Origin: Pyropia haitanensis
Lineage: Eukaryota; Rhodophyta; Bangiophyceae; Bangiales; Bangiaceae
Direction of reading: 5' to 3'
Assembly: GCA_008729055.1 (NCBI GenBank)
Contig: SDUX01000004.1
Coordinates: 5,348,559-5,412,558, forward strand
Length of the DNA stretch: 64,000 nt
Below the pieces are notes generated by a model. It was not told where the DNA came from, ran no database searches, and saw nothing but the letters and a program-made list of their open reading frames with translations. The translations under genes and the position numbers were made by a program. Position 1 is the first letter of the stretch. Every line of letters begins with the position of its first letter. Shown here one piece after another: positions 23,449-33,233 of the stretch.

Positions 23449-25996
23449 AGAGGGGTAGCCCGCCGCTGGGGGCGACCCCGAGCCAACCGCGCCGCGCCCG
23501 TCGCGGCCGCCAGCCGCGGGCCGGCGCGGCGCGGCGGCCCACCGCCGCGGCGGCGCGCACCGTCCTCCGCCCTCCAGCTCCGCCGGGCGCCCACCCCCCC
23601 CCCCCCCCCCGCCCCAGCCTAGGCGCCACCACCGGCCGCTCGGGTGCCCCGCCGCCCCACGTGCGGGTACGCGCGCGACGGGCCGCGGGGCGCGGCGGCA
23701 CGCCGCGGGGCGTCGCGGCTCGCCCCCCTCCCCCCCCCCCCAAGCCCCCTGCCCGGTCCGGCGCGTCGCCGTCGCGGCTGCTCCCCCAGCCCCCCCCCCC
23801 CCCCCCGCGGCGCGTCGGGCGCTCCCCCCCCCCCCCCCCCAGCCCACATCCCCCCCCCTCGGCGCACCGTATAGCGGCGGCGCCCCCGGCCGCCGCGTCG
23901 TCCGCGGCGCCCGCCCACGCGACGCGGGGGACGCAGCCGCCCGCGCGGCGCGGCGGCGGCAGCGGCCAGCCGGGGCGCGGCCGCGGCCGCGGCGCGGCGC
24001 CCCGCTGGCACCCGCCCGTGTCGCCGGCGGGGGCGGGCGTCGGGGTGCCGCCCACGGCGCGGGCGGCCCGCCGCGGCGGCCCGCACGCACGCGCGCCCCA
24101 CCGGTGCGGGCGGCGGCGTCCCGCCGCAGCGCCGCCCGGCCTTTGCCTCCACCGCCGCGCGGCGGCAGCCTCCCCCCGCTGCCGCCACCCGCGCTGCCGC
24201 CCACCCGCATCGCGTCGGCCATAACTACCACTACATGCAGACCACCGGCGCACGCCGCCCGCAAACACCACTGCCACCCCTAGCTAGCTAGAGCTAGCGC
24301 CACCACTCCACTCGCTCGGCCGCCGTCGGCACCCCCCCCTGCGCCCCCCCCGACTCGGCCGTCGGCGCCGCGCTCCATCCCGCGCGGCTCGCCTACACAT
24401 CCCCCCCGAGGTCGCCCATCTCCCCACCCCGCCGCGCCAACCCCCGACAGGTGACCGTCACGGTGCGTACGCCCGCCCCCACCCCCCCCCCCCCCCCTGC
24501 TGCCAACGCCCGCGGTTGGCGGCTGGCGAGCCGCAGCCGCGGCGGGTCTGTAGGATACCGGCGGCTGCCGCACCTTTGACGCCCGCTGTCGGCTGTGGGC
24601 GGCGGCGTGCGTGGGCGGTGCGTCGGCGTTGCCGCGTTCCCACCCCCCGCCCGTGGCGGACCGACCCCCACCGACACCGACGGTGGGGTCCGCGCGGGGG
24701 GGTTGGGGCAGACGGCGGCGGCGGGGGGTTGCACACCCCGCCGCTCGTGCGTTGCGTCTCGACGCCGGGGTCCCCCCCCCCCCCCCCCCCCCTGTGTCCA
24801 CCACCACCGCCAACGGCCGACGGCGGCCGTCGGCCTTTGGCCCCACACCGCCCGCACGACCGCAGCGTGCGGTGGTGGCCGCCGGGCGGCGGCAGCGGCG
24901 GCGGCAGCGGCGGCGTCGGCGGCGGCAGCGGCAGCGGCGGCGGCGGGGGGGGGGGGGGGGGGGGGTGGTCCCGCCAGCCCGTTTTGCACCCCCCCCACCC
25001 GCGGCACGCGCGGCGACGGCGCGGCCGCCCGCGGCGGCGGCGCGCCCGTTTGGACGCCCGCCGCACCGCGGCGGGGGGGGGAAGGGCCGCGGCGGCGGCG
25101 CGCCGCGGCCGCGGCGCGGGCCACCCGCGGCGGCCGACCCGGCGGCCGGCGTGGGCACCCGCGTTTGCCGCGCCGCCGCGGGCGGCGGCTGCCGGCGCGA
25201 CGCCCGCGCGCGGCCGGCGGCTGGGGGGGGGGGGGGGGGGGGGGGTCCCCCGCGGGAGCTCCCGCCGGCTCGCGGCGCGCGCGTCCGCCACGGCGCGGCG
25301 GCGAGCGACCCCCCCCGCCTTCCCTCCCCCCCCCCCCCCCACCTTTCAAGCCACCCCCTGCGGGGGCGTGGCCCCGCCCTTGGCCGGCGTGCGCCGCGTG
25401 TGCGCCGCGTGTAGGCGCCGCCGGCGGCAGCGGCGCTCCGCGCGGGCGGCCGCGCCGCGGCGGGGCCACGGGCGTCGGGGCGTGTCCCTCCCCCCCCACC
25501 CCTCCCCACCCACGCCCCGCCCCCCCCTCCCGCGCGTTGCCGCCGTGCCACTGTCGCGGCCGCCCACCCCCGCCGCCACCACGTGCCGCCGCCGCGGCGT
25601 CGCCGCCGCGCGCGTGCGGGCGGTCGGGACAGGCCGCCGCGGGCGGGGGGCGGGCGCCGGGGGAGAGGGGGGGGGCGAGCGGCGGGCACACCCCCCCCCC
25701 CCCCCCCCCCCCCCCCGCCGCCCCGCCCCCCCCGCGCCAACCCCCCCCCCCCCCCCCGCCCTCTTCTTTCCATTGACAGACGAGCGCGCGGGCGGCGGCG
25801 GCGGCGGCGGCGGCGCGGGATCCCGGCGGCGGCGCTCTTCCCTCCCCACCCCCCCCCCCCCCCGCCCCGCCCCCCCCCCCCGGTCCGCCCCGGCCGCTAC
25901 CCGCCACGCCGCCGGCGCGGCTCGGCGGTCGCGGCGGCTGCCGCCGCGTCGTCGCGCGCGGCGGCCGGCCGGCCGCGGCGCGGCACGCCGGCGGTC

Positions 25997-26027
<31 letters not shown>

Positions 26028-26401
26028 TGCCCGCCCACCCCCCGACCCGGCCGGCCGGCGCCTACCCCCCACACGCCCCCCCCCCCCCCCCCCCCTCCCG
26101 CGGTGGCCAGGAGGGGCGCCTCCCCCCCGCGCCCCCTCGCGACTGGCAGCCGCGGCGTCTGCCGCGCGCGGCGGGCCAGCCGCCCCCCCGCCCCCCCCCC
26201 CCCCCACCGCGGCGGCAGCGTGCCCGCCGCCCCCCCCCCCCCCACACCGGCGGCGGCCACCCACACACACACACACCCCCCCCCCCCCCCCCCCCCCCCC
26301 GCCCCCCTCCCTCCCGCCCCCGCCGCGGCGCCGCCGCGGCGGCCGCGTCGTGCCGCCCGCCCGCGGGCCATTCCCCGCGCGCTCCCGCGCCGCGCGCCGC
26401 C

Positions 26402-26433
<32 letters not shown>

Positions 26434-27470
26434 CGGCGGGCCCGCCCCGCCGCCGCGGCCGCGCGCCGCGGCTCCCGCGCGGCGGCCGGCCCGGCGGCGG
26501 CGGCCGCCACTCGCCCCCCCCCCCCCCCCTCCCGCGGCGGCCGCCCGGCCGGCGCACGGACCTAGCTAGGCGGGGGGGGGCCGCGGACCGCGTCGCCCCG
26601 CCGCGGCGGCGGCCACCCGTCGCGGCGGGCGTGCGCGCCGCCGCCGCGGCCGCCGCCGCCACCACCCCCCCCCCCCCCCCGCCCCCCGCCGGTGACGCCA
26701 CCCGCGCCGCCACCACCGCCCACACCCCACCCTCCTCGGCGGCACCCCCACCACCACCACCGCCGCCGCCACACCCACCACCACCGCCACCCACCGCCAC
26801 CGCCGGCGGCGGCGGCTGCCCCCCTTCCACCCGCCGCGCCGCGCATCGGGCGCGCCCGCGGCGGGCCGCCACCGCACCCGCCGCGCGCGGCGGGCGGCGG
26901 TGCCCGCCCCCCTCACCCCCTCCCCCCCCCCCCCCTCCACCCCACACCCCCCCCTCCCCACCCCCGGCCGCCGCCCCTCCCCCGCGCCGCCGCCATCCCC
27001 TTGCCGGCGGACCGTCCGCGGCTCGGCGTGCGCCAACGTGACCGCCGCGCGCCGACGAGTCGTGCCGAGTGGCGTGGACGGCTACCGCCCTCCCCCCCCC
27101 CCCCCCCCCCCCGCCACCCACCCCCACCGCTCCCGCCGTCCCTTCCCCTCCACCCCCCCCCCCCCCCCCCACCCCACCCTCCCCCCTTCCCCCCCGCACA
27201 CCACCGCCTCTCTCCCTACGCGCGCCGGTGGCCGCCTTTTTTTTTTTTCCGCCGGCCGGGCGCCCCCCCCCCCCCCCCGCCCCCTCCCCCCACCCCCCCT
27301 GGGCCTTTTTTTTTTTTTTTTTTGCATCCGCCCGCGGGTGGCGGCGCCCACCGCTGGTGCTCGTTGTTGTCCACGACCCGGCGGCGCCGGCACCCCCCCC
27401 GCGCGCCGTACGACGGGACCGGCGGCGGTGTCTGCGCGGCGGGGGTGGCGGCCGGCAGGGGGGAGGCGCG

Positions 27471-27511
<41 letters not shown>

Positions 27512-28139
27512 TGGCGCGCCCGCCCGCGCGTGCGCGCGGGTGGCCCCACCGCGGCGGGCGCCGCGGGACGCCCGCCCCGCCGGCGTGTTTTTACGTAGAC
27601 GGCCGGGGGGGGGGAGGGGTGGGAGGGGGGGGGGGGGGGTGGGAGGGGGGGACGGCGTGAGGGGGGAGGGAGTTGGGGGGGAGGGGGGGGGGGTGGACGC
27701 GCCACAGGGGGTGGAGTGGGGGGGGGGGGGGGGGAGGGTGAGCGCCAGACGCCGCCACGCGCCGCCGCCCACCGGCGGGCGGCGGCGGCCCGCGGCGGCG
27801 CCCGCCGCCGCCAAACCCCGGTCGCGCGGCGGCGTGCCGCCGCGGCGGCCTTGACGCGCGCGCGCGGCAGCCTGCGCGCGGCGCGGCGGCGGCCGCGGGG
27901 CGGCCGGCGGCCGACGGGCGGCGGCGGCCGTGCGCGGCGGCGGCGGCGGCGGCGGCGGGTCGGCGGCGGCGGCGGCACCGCGGGGCGCGCGGCCGCCTCT
28001 CCCGGCTGGGCGCGAGCGGCCAAGCGCGTTCCTCCCCCCCCGCCCCCCCCCCCTTCCCCCCCCCGCTCCCCCCTCCTCGACGACTGCGTGGCCAGCGGTG
28101 GTGCGCACGCGGTGCGCGGGCGTGCCTCGTCTCGTTTTC

Positions 28140-28149
28140 TCTCTCTTTT

Positions 28150-28184
<35 letters not shown>

Positions 28185-28200
28185 TGTCTGTCTGTCTGTG
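28140..28200. repeat. Polypyrimidine tract followed by TG/TCTG microsatellite
   Basis: CTCTCT leads into about two dozen T residues, then (TG)n and (TCTG)n, ending near 28200. It lies about 160 bp upstream of the ATG at 28361, so it could sit in a 5' leader or leader intron; no acceptor is evident. Confidence 0.85.
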
Positions 28201-28360
28201 GCGCTGTTGCTGGTCTGCGCGCGTCGGCGGGTCGGCGGCCGCCGCGGCCGCCGTTGCGTTGGTGCGGGCGCCCGCCCGCCCGTGGCGGCGTCGTGGGTGT
28301 GGCCCGCGGCGCGTGGGCGCGGGGGGGGGGGGGGGGGGCGGCACCCGCACGCCCGCCGCG

Positions 28361-28420
28361 ATGGGCGCCATCGTCTCCCTCGAGGCGTTTGACGGCAGCC
28401 GCGACGGTGGCGGCGGTGGT

Positions 28421-28452
<32 letters not shown>

Positions 28453-28674
28453 TGGTGGTGGTGGTGGTGGTGGTGGGGGGGGGGTGGTGGGGGTGGTGGG
28501 GGGGGGGTGGTGGGGGTGGTGGGGGGGGGACGGCGGCAGCCGCCCGCCGCGGCGGGTGGTGGGGCCGACGGGGGTGGACTGGCGGCAGCGGCCGCCGCCG
28601 CCGCGGGCGCCGCCGCGGGGCACGGCGGCCGGTGGGGGTGGGGGGGTACCCGCCGTGGGTGGCCGCCGCCCGGC

Positions 28675-28708
<34 letters not shown>

Positions 28709-29303
28709 AGCGTCCACGGCGGCAGCGTCATGGGCGGCGGCGGCGGCGGCAGCGTCCATGGCGGCAGCGTCCACGGCGGCAGCGGCATGGGCGACGGCGG
28801 CGGCGGCAGCGTCCATGGCGGCAGCGTCATGGGCGGCGGCGGCGGTGGCGGCGGCGGCGGCGTCAGCCGGGGCAGCCGCGGCAGCATCGACGGCGGCGGC
28901 GGCCGGCGCGTGCCGCTCCCGCCGGCGCGGTCCGCGTCGGACGTGGGGCTCCCCCCCCCCCCCCCCCCCGCGGCGGCGAGCCGCCGCGCCCCCCCTCCGC
29001 CGCCGCCGGCGGCGCCCTCTACCGCCGCGGCGGCGCGCCGCGGGCGGTGGCGGCCGCCCAGACGCCGGCCGCCGCGTCGGCCATGGTCGCCGCCGCCGCC
29101 GCCACGGCGGGGTCGCGCGGCCGGCCCGGCGCGGCGGCCGCCGCGGCGGCGGGCCGGCACGCCCCCGCGACGCCCACCCGCACGCGGACGCCCACCCCCG
29201 GCCACCGGCGGTCCCTATCGGCGGCGCCGCCATCGTCATTGCTGCCGGCAGCGGCGGCGGCGGCGGCGGCCGCCGCCACGGGCGGCGGCGGCGGCGGCGG
29301 CGT

Positions 29304-29334
<31 letters not shown>

Positions 29335-29480
29335 GTCGCGACGCGCCCGCCCGCCGAGGTGGTCACCCGCCGCAATACGCGGCGGAACCGGAGCGCAACG
29401 TCGGTGCAGCACCACCTGCGGATGGCACGGCAAGGGCGGGATGATATGTGGGGCTGGGGGGGGGGGGCACGCCCGCCGCA

Positions 29481-29525
<45 letters not shown>

Positions 29526-30236
29526 CGGCTGGGCCGCCGGGGGGGGGGGAGGGGGGGGGGGACGAGCCCGACCCCCGCCGCCGCAGCGACGGGATGCGCG
29601 GCGTCGGCGGGCCGCCGGGGGGGGGGGAGCCGTGGGCAGACGCCAGCCGCCCGCGGGCGTCGGCGCCGGGGAGTGTGCCAGTGTCGCACCGGACGCGGTC
29701 GATGGGGAACGCGCGGGAGGAGGTGTACGTTGGGCGTCCCGCCTCTTTTTGTTTTTTTTTGGTGGTGGGCGGCGGAGGGGGAGGGGGGGGGGGGGGTGGG
29801 CGAGTGGATGGGGGACGGTGGGTGCGGGTGCGCTGACCGTGGCTCGTGGTTGGGGTGGGTTGGATGGGTGGGGAGCGTCGGTGCCACGCACGGGGGTGGC
29901 TGTCACTGGGGGGGCGCCGTCGGCCGGGCGATGGGCACCGTGCTGGGGCGGCGTGGGGAGAGACTGACCGACCGGTGTTGGGTGTCTTTGCTCGTTGGTC
30001 TGGATGCATGCCCTTTGGTCCACGGTTGCGGGCTGCGCGTGCGCGCCGCCGCTTCCCCCTCTGCCGCGTTGCGTTCCTTTTTGTGGATGCCCGTGTACAG
30101 GGAGCGCCACAGGGAGCGCCACGTCCGCTTCTCCCGGCGGGCGACGCTCCGCCTCTACCAGCGGACGGCGCACACGTTTAGCAGCTTTGTGTCGGCCACG
30201 CCGACGCCGCCCGTCTCGCCGACGGCGCCGTCGCCC

Positions 30237-30278
<42 letters not shown>

Positions 30279-31145
30279 GCCACGGGCGCCACCACCACCG
30301 GCGGCGGCGGCGGCAGCGGCGGCGGCGGCGGCGGCGGCGCGACGAGCCCGCCGGCCAAGCCCCTCCGCTCGGCGGCGCTGCCGCCGCACTCGCCCGTCAC
30401 GCCGGCGGTCTGCCGGAGCGGCTCGTCGCCCGCCATCCCCTGCCCGTCCGCCTCGCGCCCGCCGCCGCCGTCGGCGATCGCCGCCGCCGTCACCGCCGCC
30501 GCCGCCGCCGCTGGGGACGGTGCGGGCGACGACACGCCGCCGGTGCCGCCGCTGGCGCGGCGCCCGGCGCACCGCCGCAAGCCGTCGGTGTACGTGCCGC
30601 TGTCGGTCGTGTCGGACGAGAGCGACTGCGATGTGGGCAGCGACCAGTCGCTCGCGCTGGGCGCCGCCGCGGCGGCCGCCGCCCGGGTGGCCATCGACGA
30701 CGACGACGCGGGGGCGGTGTCGTCCCGGGACGGCACCGCCGGGTGTCCCTGTCCGGGCGCCACCCGCAGCCCGTCGATGGGCGGCGGGGCGGCGCCCGAG
30801 GCGGCGCGCGGCGGCTCCCCGCCGCCCGTGCCGGCGCTGGCCCTGTCGGCGCCCGCCGCGGCGGCCGCCGCCGCCGCGGCGGCGGCTGCCCGCGGGGACA
30901 CGGCGGCGGCGGTAGGGGCTGGCCCGCCGGCCGTCGCGCCCGCCGGCCACACGGCGGCGGCGGCGGCGGCGGCCACTGGCGCGACGGCGGCGGCGGACCT
31001 TGGCAAGCGCGCGTGCACGCTGCCGCCGCCCGCGCGCGCGGGCGCGGCGGGCGCGGCGCTGCCGCCGCACGGGCGGGGACACCGCCGGCGGCCGAGCGTG
31101 TGGGTGCCGCCCCAGTCGTCTGCATCGGATGAGGAGGACGCGTAA
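28361..31145 (+). CDS. Uncharacterised Gly/Ala-rich protein, possible N-myristoylation
   Basis: Family not recognised. ATG 28361 gives MGAIVSLEAFDGSRDGG; Gly2 and Ser6 fit the N-myristoylation consensus, suggesting membrane attachment. A poly-Gly block and GGSVHGGSVMGGG repeats (about 28690-28860) follow. The frame changes twice, at a C-run (28951-28969) and a G-run (about 29538-29562). It then reads RRNTRRNRSATSVQHHLRMA and RTRSMGNAREE up to donor GTACGT at 29725. Exon 2 from 30101 reads ERHRERHVRFSRRATLRLYQ, then an Ala/Pro/Ser-rich tail with a motif of type HRR[KR]PSV[YW]VP followed by acidic SDE residues, present twice (30570 and 31080). It ends at 31143-31145. The basic-Ser-acidic motifs look like phosphorylation sites. 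Exon 2 and the splice phase support a real gene; the exact frame in exon 1 is uncertain. Confidence 0.58.
28690..28860 (+). repeat. Short GGC-AGC-GTC-CAT tandem repeats
   Basis: Imperfect 15-45 bp repeats of GGCGGCAGCGTCCATGGC and GTCATGGGC type, reading Gly-Gly-Ser-Val-His/Met in the coding frame. Confidence 0.75.
29725..30100 (+). other. Putative intron with duplicated acceptor
   Basis: Donor GTACGTTGGG at 29725; acceptor CCGTGTACAG ending at 30100, preceded by CTTTTTGTGG. Phase 2: GT plus G makes a valine codon, and the downstream frame is the long exon-2 frame. A second acceptor 12 bp downstream (CACAG ending at 30112) keeps the same frame. Confidence 0.65.
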
Positions 31146-32567
31146 GGGGTGGTGGGGGGGGTGGGGCTGTTGCGCCTTGGTGAGGAGTGGTAGCCGCGCC
31201 CTTCCCTGCGTGTGATTATTATCTGCGATTTGCGTCTGTTGTTGCGTGTCATGTCTCTCACTGATCAATGTTATCCACCACCACCAACGTCCGGCCTTGG
31301 ACTGGACGGAGCGTAGGGGCGGTCCTTCTGAGCGCCTGTTGTTGTCCTACCCGTCCTTTCTGGGGGTGCCCGACGACCAAACGGCTGCAACGCCACCGCA
31401 CGTGTCCTCTGCGTCGGGTGGTTGACGTGTCGGACGCAACACGGGGATGGAAGACAACCGCAGGGAGGGCAATGGCCGTGCCGGCCCCGCGCACGGCCGT
31501 CCTCGGTTGAGGGCGGCTCGCGCTGCCATGGCGGTGGGCGGGCGTGCGAGGCCCCGGCGCGCGACCCACAGCCACGACCGCGGTGGGCCTCTACGAGCCG
31601 CGGGACTCGTGATCCAACCTCGCTGGACGAGTCTCGAACGCGACGCATCGGGAGGCTCGCATGTCCTTGTGCCGCGCTGTGTCCGCGCAGTGACCGCGAG
31701 GTTGTCGCACCGTTCATCAATCATCGACCGCAATGGCCGAACGTCCGTGTGAGAGAACTCTTCTTTTAGGTCAATTCATCGTCCTCCAATTTTCTGTTGC
31801 GAAATCCCCGGCCGTCATGGACGTTGCTCCACAAGTACGCGGGACCGGCGGAGTTCTTTTTGCACAGCAATGAACACATCGTCACGTTTGACAGCGCGGA
31901 CCCATCAGGTCTGGCCAGCCACGCAGCGACAGCACCCTCCGCTGGGCGCCCCTCGGAGCCCTCCCCCCCCCCCCCTCCAGAGGTGCGAGGAAACAGTGGG
32001 CCACCGCGGCGGCGCGCGGCGAGCCCCCCGGCGGACACCGTCTGTGGAACGCGCATGACCCCGCGCACCGCGCGCGGCGCGCGGCACCCGCTCCGACGCG
32101 CGTGCGTCGTGTGTCGGCAGCGCGCGCACCCGGCGTGACGCGGTGCCAGCTCGCGGCGGTGGGGTCCCTGTTAAGGCGCCAAGCCGGCGGCGGGTGGCCA
32201 CTGGCGGCGGGCGGTCCCCTGTGGTGCGTGCGTGCCGGTCGCGGCGTGTGGGCGCGGCAACGGCCGGGGAGGTGTGCGCGGCGGTTGGGCGGTCGAGGCG
32301 CCGGTGGGACGCGGCTGGGGGCCTCGGCGGCGCGGTGAGGGAGGCCCGGCGCTGTTGCGGTACTGGCCCCTGCTCGAGGCTGGGTGTGGCGGTTTTTTTT
32401 TTTCTTGCTCGCTGAGGCGCGCCCCTTTGTGTCGTCGCTCTCTCGGGCAACGGCCCCTGGCGTTGCAGCTGCAGCGGTCGTTGTCCCTGCCGCTGCACCC
32501 GGTGCTGTTGCGTGTGTGGCGGTAGACCCGGCCGGCGGCCGTCGTCTTGCCCTCTTGCGCCCGCACC
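31146..32567. other. Intergenic upstream of Vps2 gene
   Basis: About 1.4 kb, mixed composition and less repetitive than its neighbours. No open frame here has a recognisable domain. A T10-like run (32391-32402) followed by C/T-rich sequence lies 165 bp upstream of the Vps2 start. Confidence 0.55.
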
Positions 32568-33233
32568 ATGGGCCTGTTCAAAAAGCGGCATGTGGAGCCC
32601 CCCCCGCCCCCCCCCCCGCCGCCACCAACGGCGGCGGAACAAATCCGGACCAACAAGCGGCAGCTGCAGCGGGCGGTGCGGGAGATGGAGCGGGAGCGGA
32701 TGAAGCTGGAGCGGACGGAGATGACGACCAAGAACAAGATCAAGGCCGCCGCGCGGGCGGGCCAGATGGAGGCCGCCCGCATGTTGGCCAAGGACCTGGT
32801 GCGGACGCGCAACAACGTGACGCGCCTGTACAAGATGCAGACCGAAATGCAGTCCCTGTCGGCGCAGATGACGGAGATGCAGACGGCGGGGACGATGGCC
32901 AACGCGATGGGCGACGCGGTCAAGATCATGGTGACGGTGAGCAAGACGATGAACATGCCGTCGATGCGGGCGACGCTGATGGAGTACCAGCGCGAGTCGG
33001 CAAAGATGGGGATGACCCAGGAGATGATGCAGGACACGCTGGACGATACGCTCGGGTCGGCTGACGAGGCGGACCAGACGGAGGAGCTGGTGGACTCGGT
33101 GATGGACGAGTTGGGCCTGGAGACGTCGTCGCGCCTGGGGGCGGTGCCGTCCAGCAAGGTGGGCGCCTCCTCCCAGGTGACCGACGAGGTGGACCCGTCC
33201 TTGAATGCGCGGCTGGAGCACCTCCGCCGGTGA
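32568..33233 (+). CDS. VPS2: ESCRT-III subunit Vps2/CHMP2
   Basis: Charged multivesicular body protein of ESCRT-III, which polymerises on membranes for vesicle budding, cytokinesis and endosomal sorting. ATG 32568 (context GCACCATGG) gives 221 residues, the usual size. After MGLFKKRHVEP and a short poly-Pro insert comes the basic helix region (KRQLQRAVREMERERMKLER), then KNKIKAAARAGQMEAARMLA and VRTRNNVTRLYKM, which are typical CHMP2 strings. The acidic autoinhibitory C-terminal helices follow (EEADQTEELVDSVMDELG-like). The last residues, DPSLNARLEHLRR, match the MIM1 motif that binds the MIT domain of Vps4 AAA-ATPase. The frame is uninterrupted and has no intron. The poly-Pro insert after residue 10 is unusual for the family. 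Confidence 0.96.
   Translation: MGLFKKRHVEPPPPPPPPPPTAAEQIRTNKRQLQRAVREMERERMKLERTEMTTKNKIKAAARAGQMEAARMLAKDLVRTRNNVTRLYKMQTEMQSLSAQMTEMQTAGTMANAMGDAVKIMVTVSKTMNMPSMRATLMEYQRESAKMGMTQEMMQDTLDDTLGSADEADQTEELVDSVMDELGLETSSRLGAVPSSKVGASSQVTDEVDPSLNARLEHLRR

Larger units (their letters stand above)
20025..28360. other. 8.3-kb extremely GC-rich low-complexity tract
   Basis: I find no gene I can defend. Very long open frames occur on both strands at once, all Arg/Pro/Ala/Gly-rich, because stop codons are rare at this composition. Hints without proof: polypyrimidine-CAG acceptor-like sites near 22975 and 25778 (plus), and a minus-strand ATG at 24222 (MADAMRVGG) leading through several frames to MDHPLWVGGYGA (about 23240) and KVVDWLRDEHTV (about 23005). 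The stretch 21000-21900 is less extreme and includes a 23-bp repeat (21783-21866). Poly-C/G runs of 10-30 bp are frequent from 23280 to 27700. Confidence 0.5.

Noticed and set aside
22645..24264. Candidate minus-strand gene starting MADAMRVGG at 24222
   Set aside because: Protein-like pieces exist but in different frames without a family match; mentioned as a lead only.
25346..29239. Minus-strand open frame of about 1,300 codons
   Set aside because: Entirely Arg/Ala/Pro/Gly low complexity, overlaps the plus-strand gene at 28361 and crosses many homopolymers; an artefact of rare stop codons.
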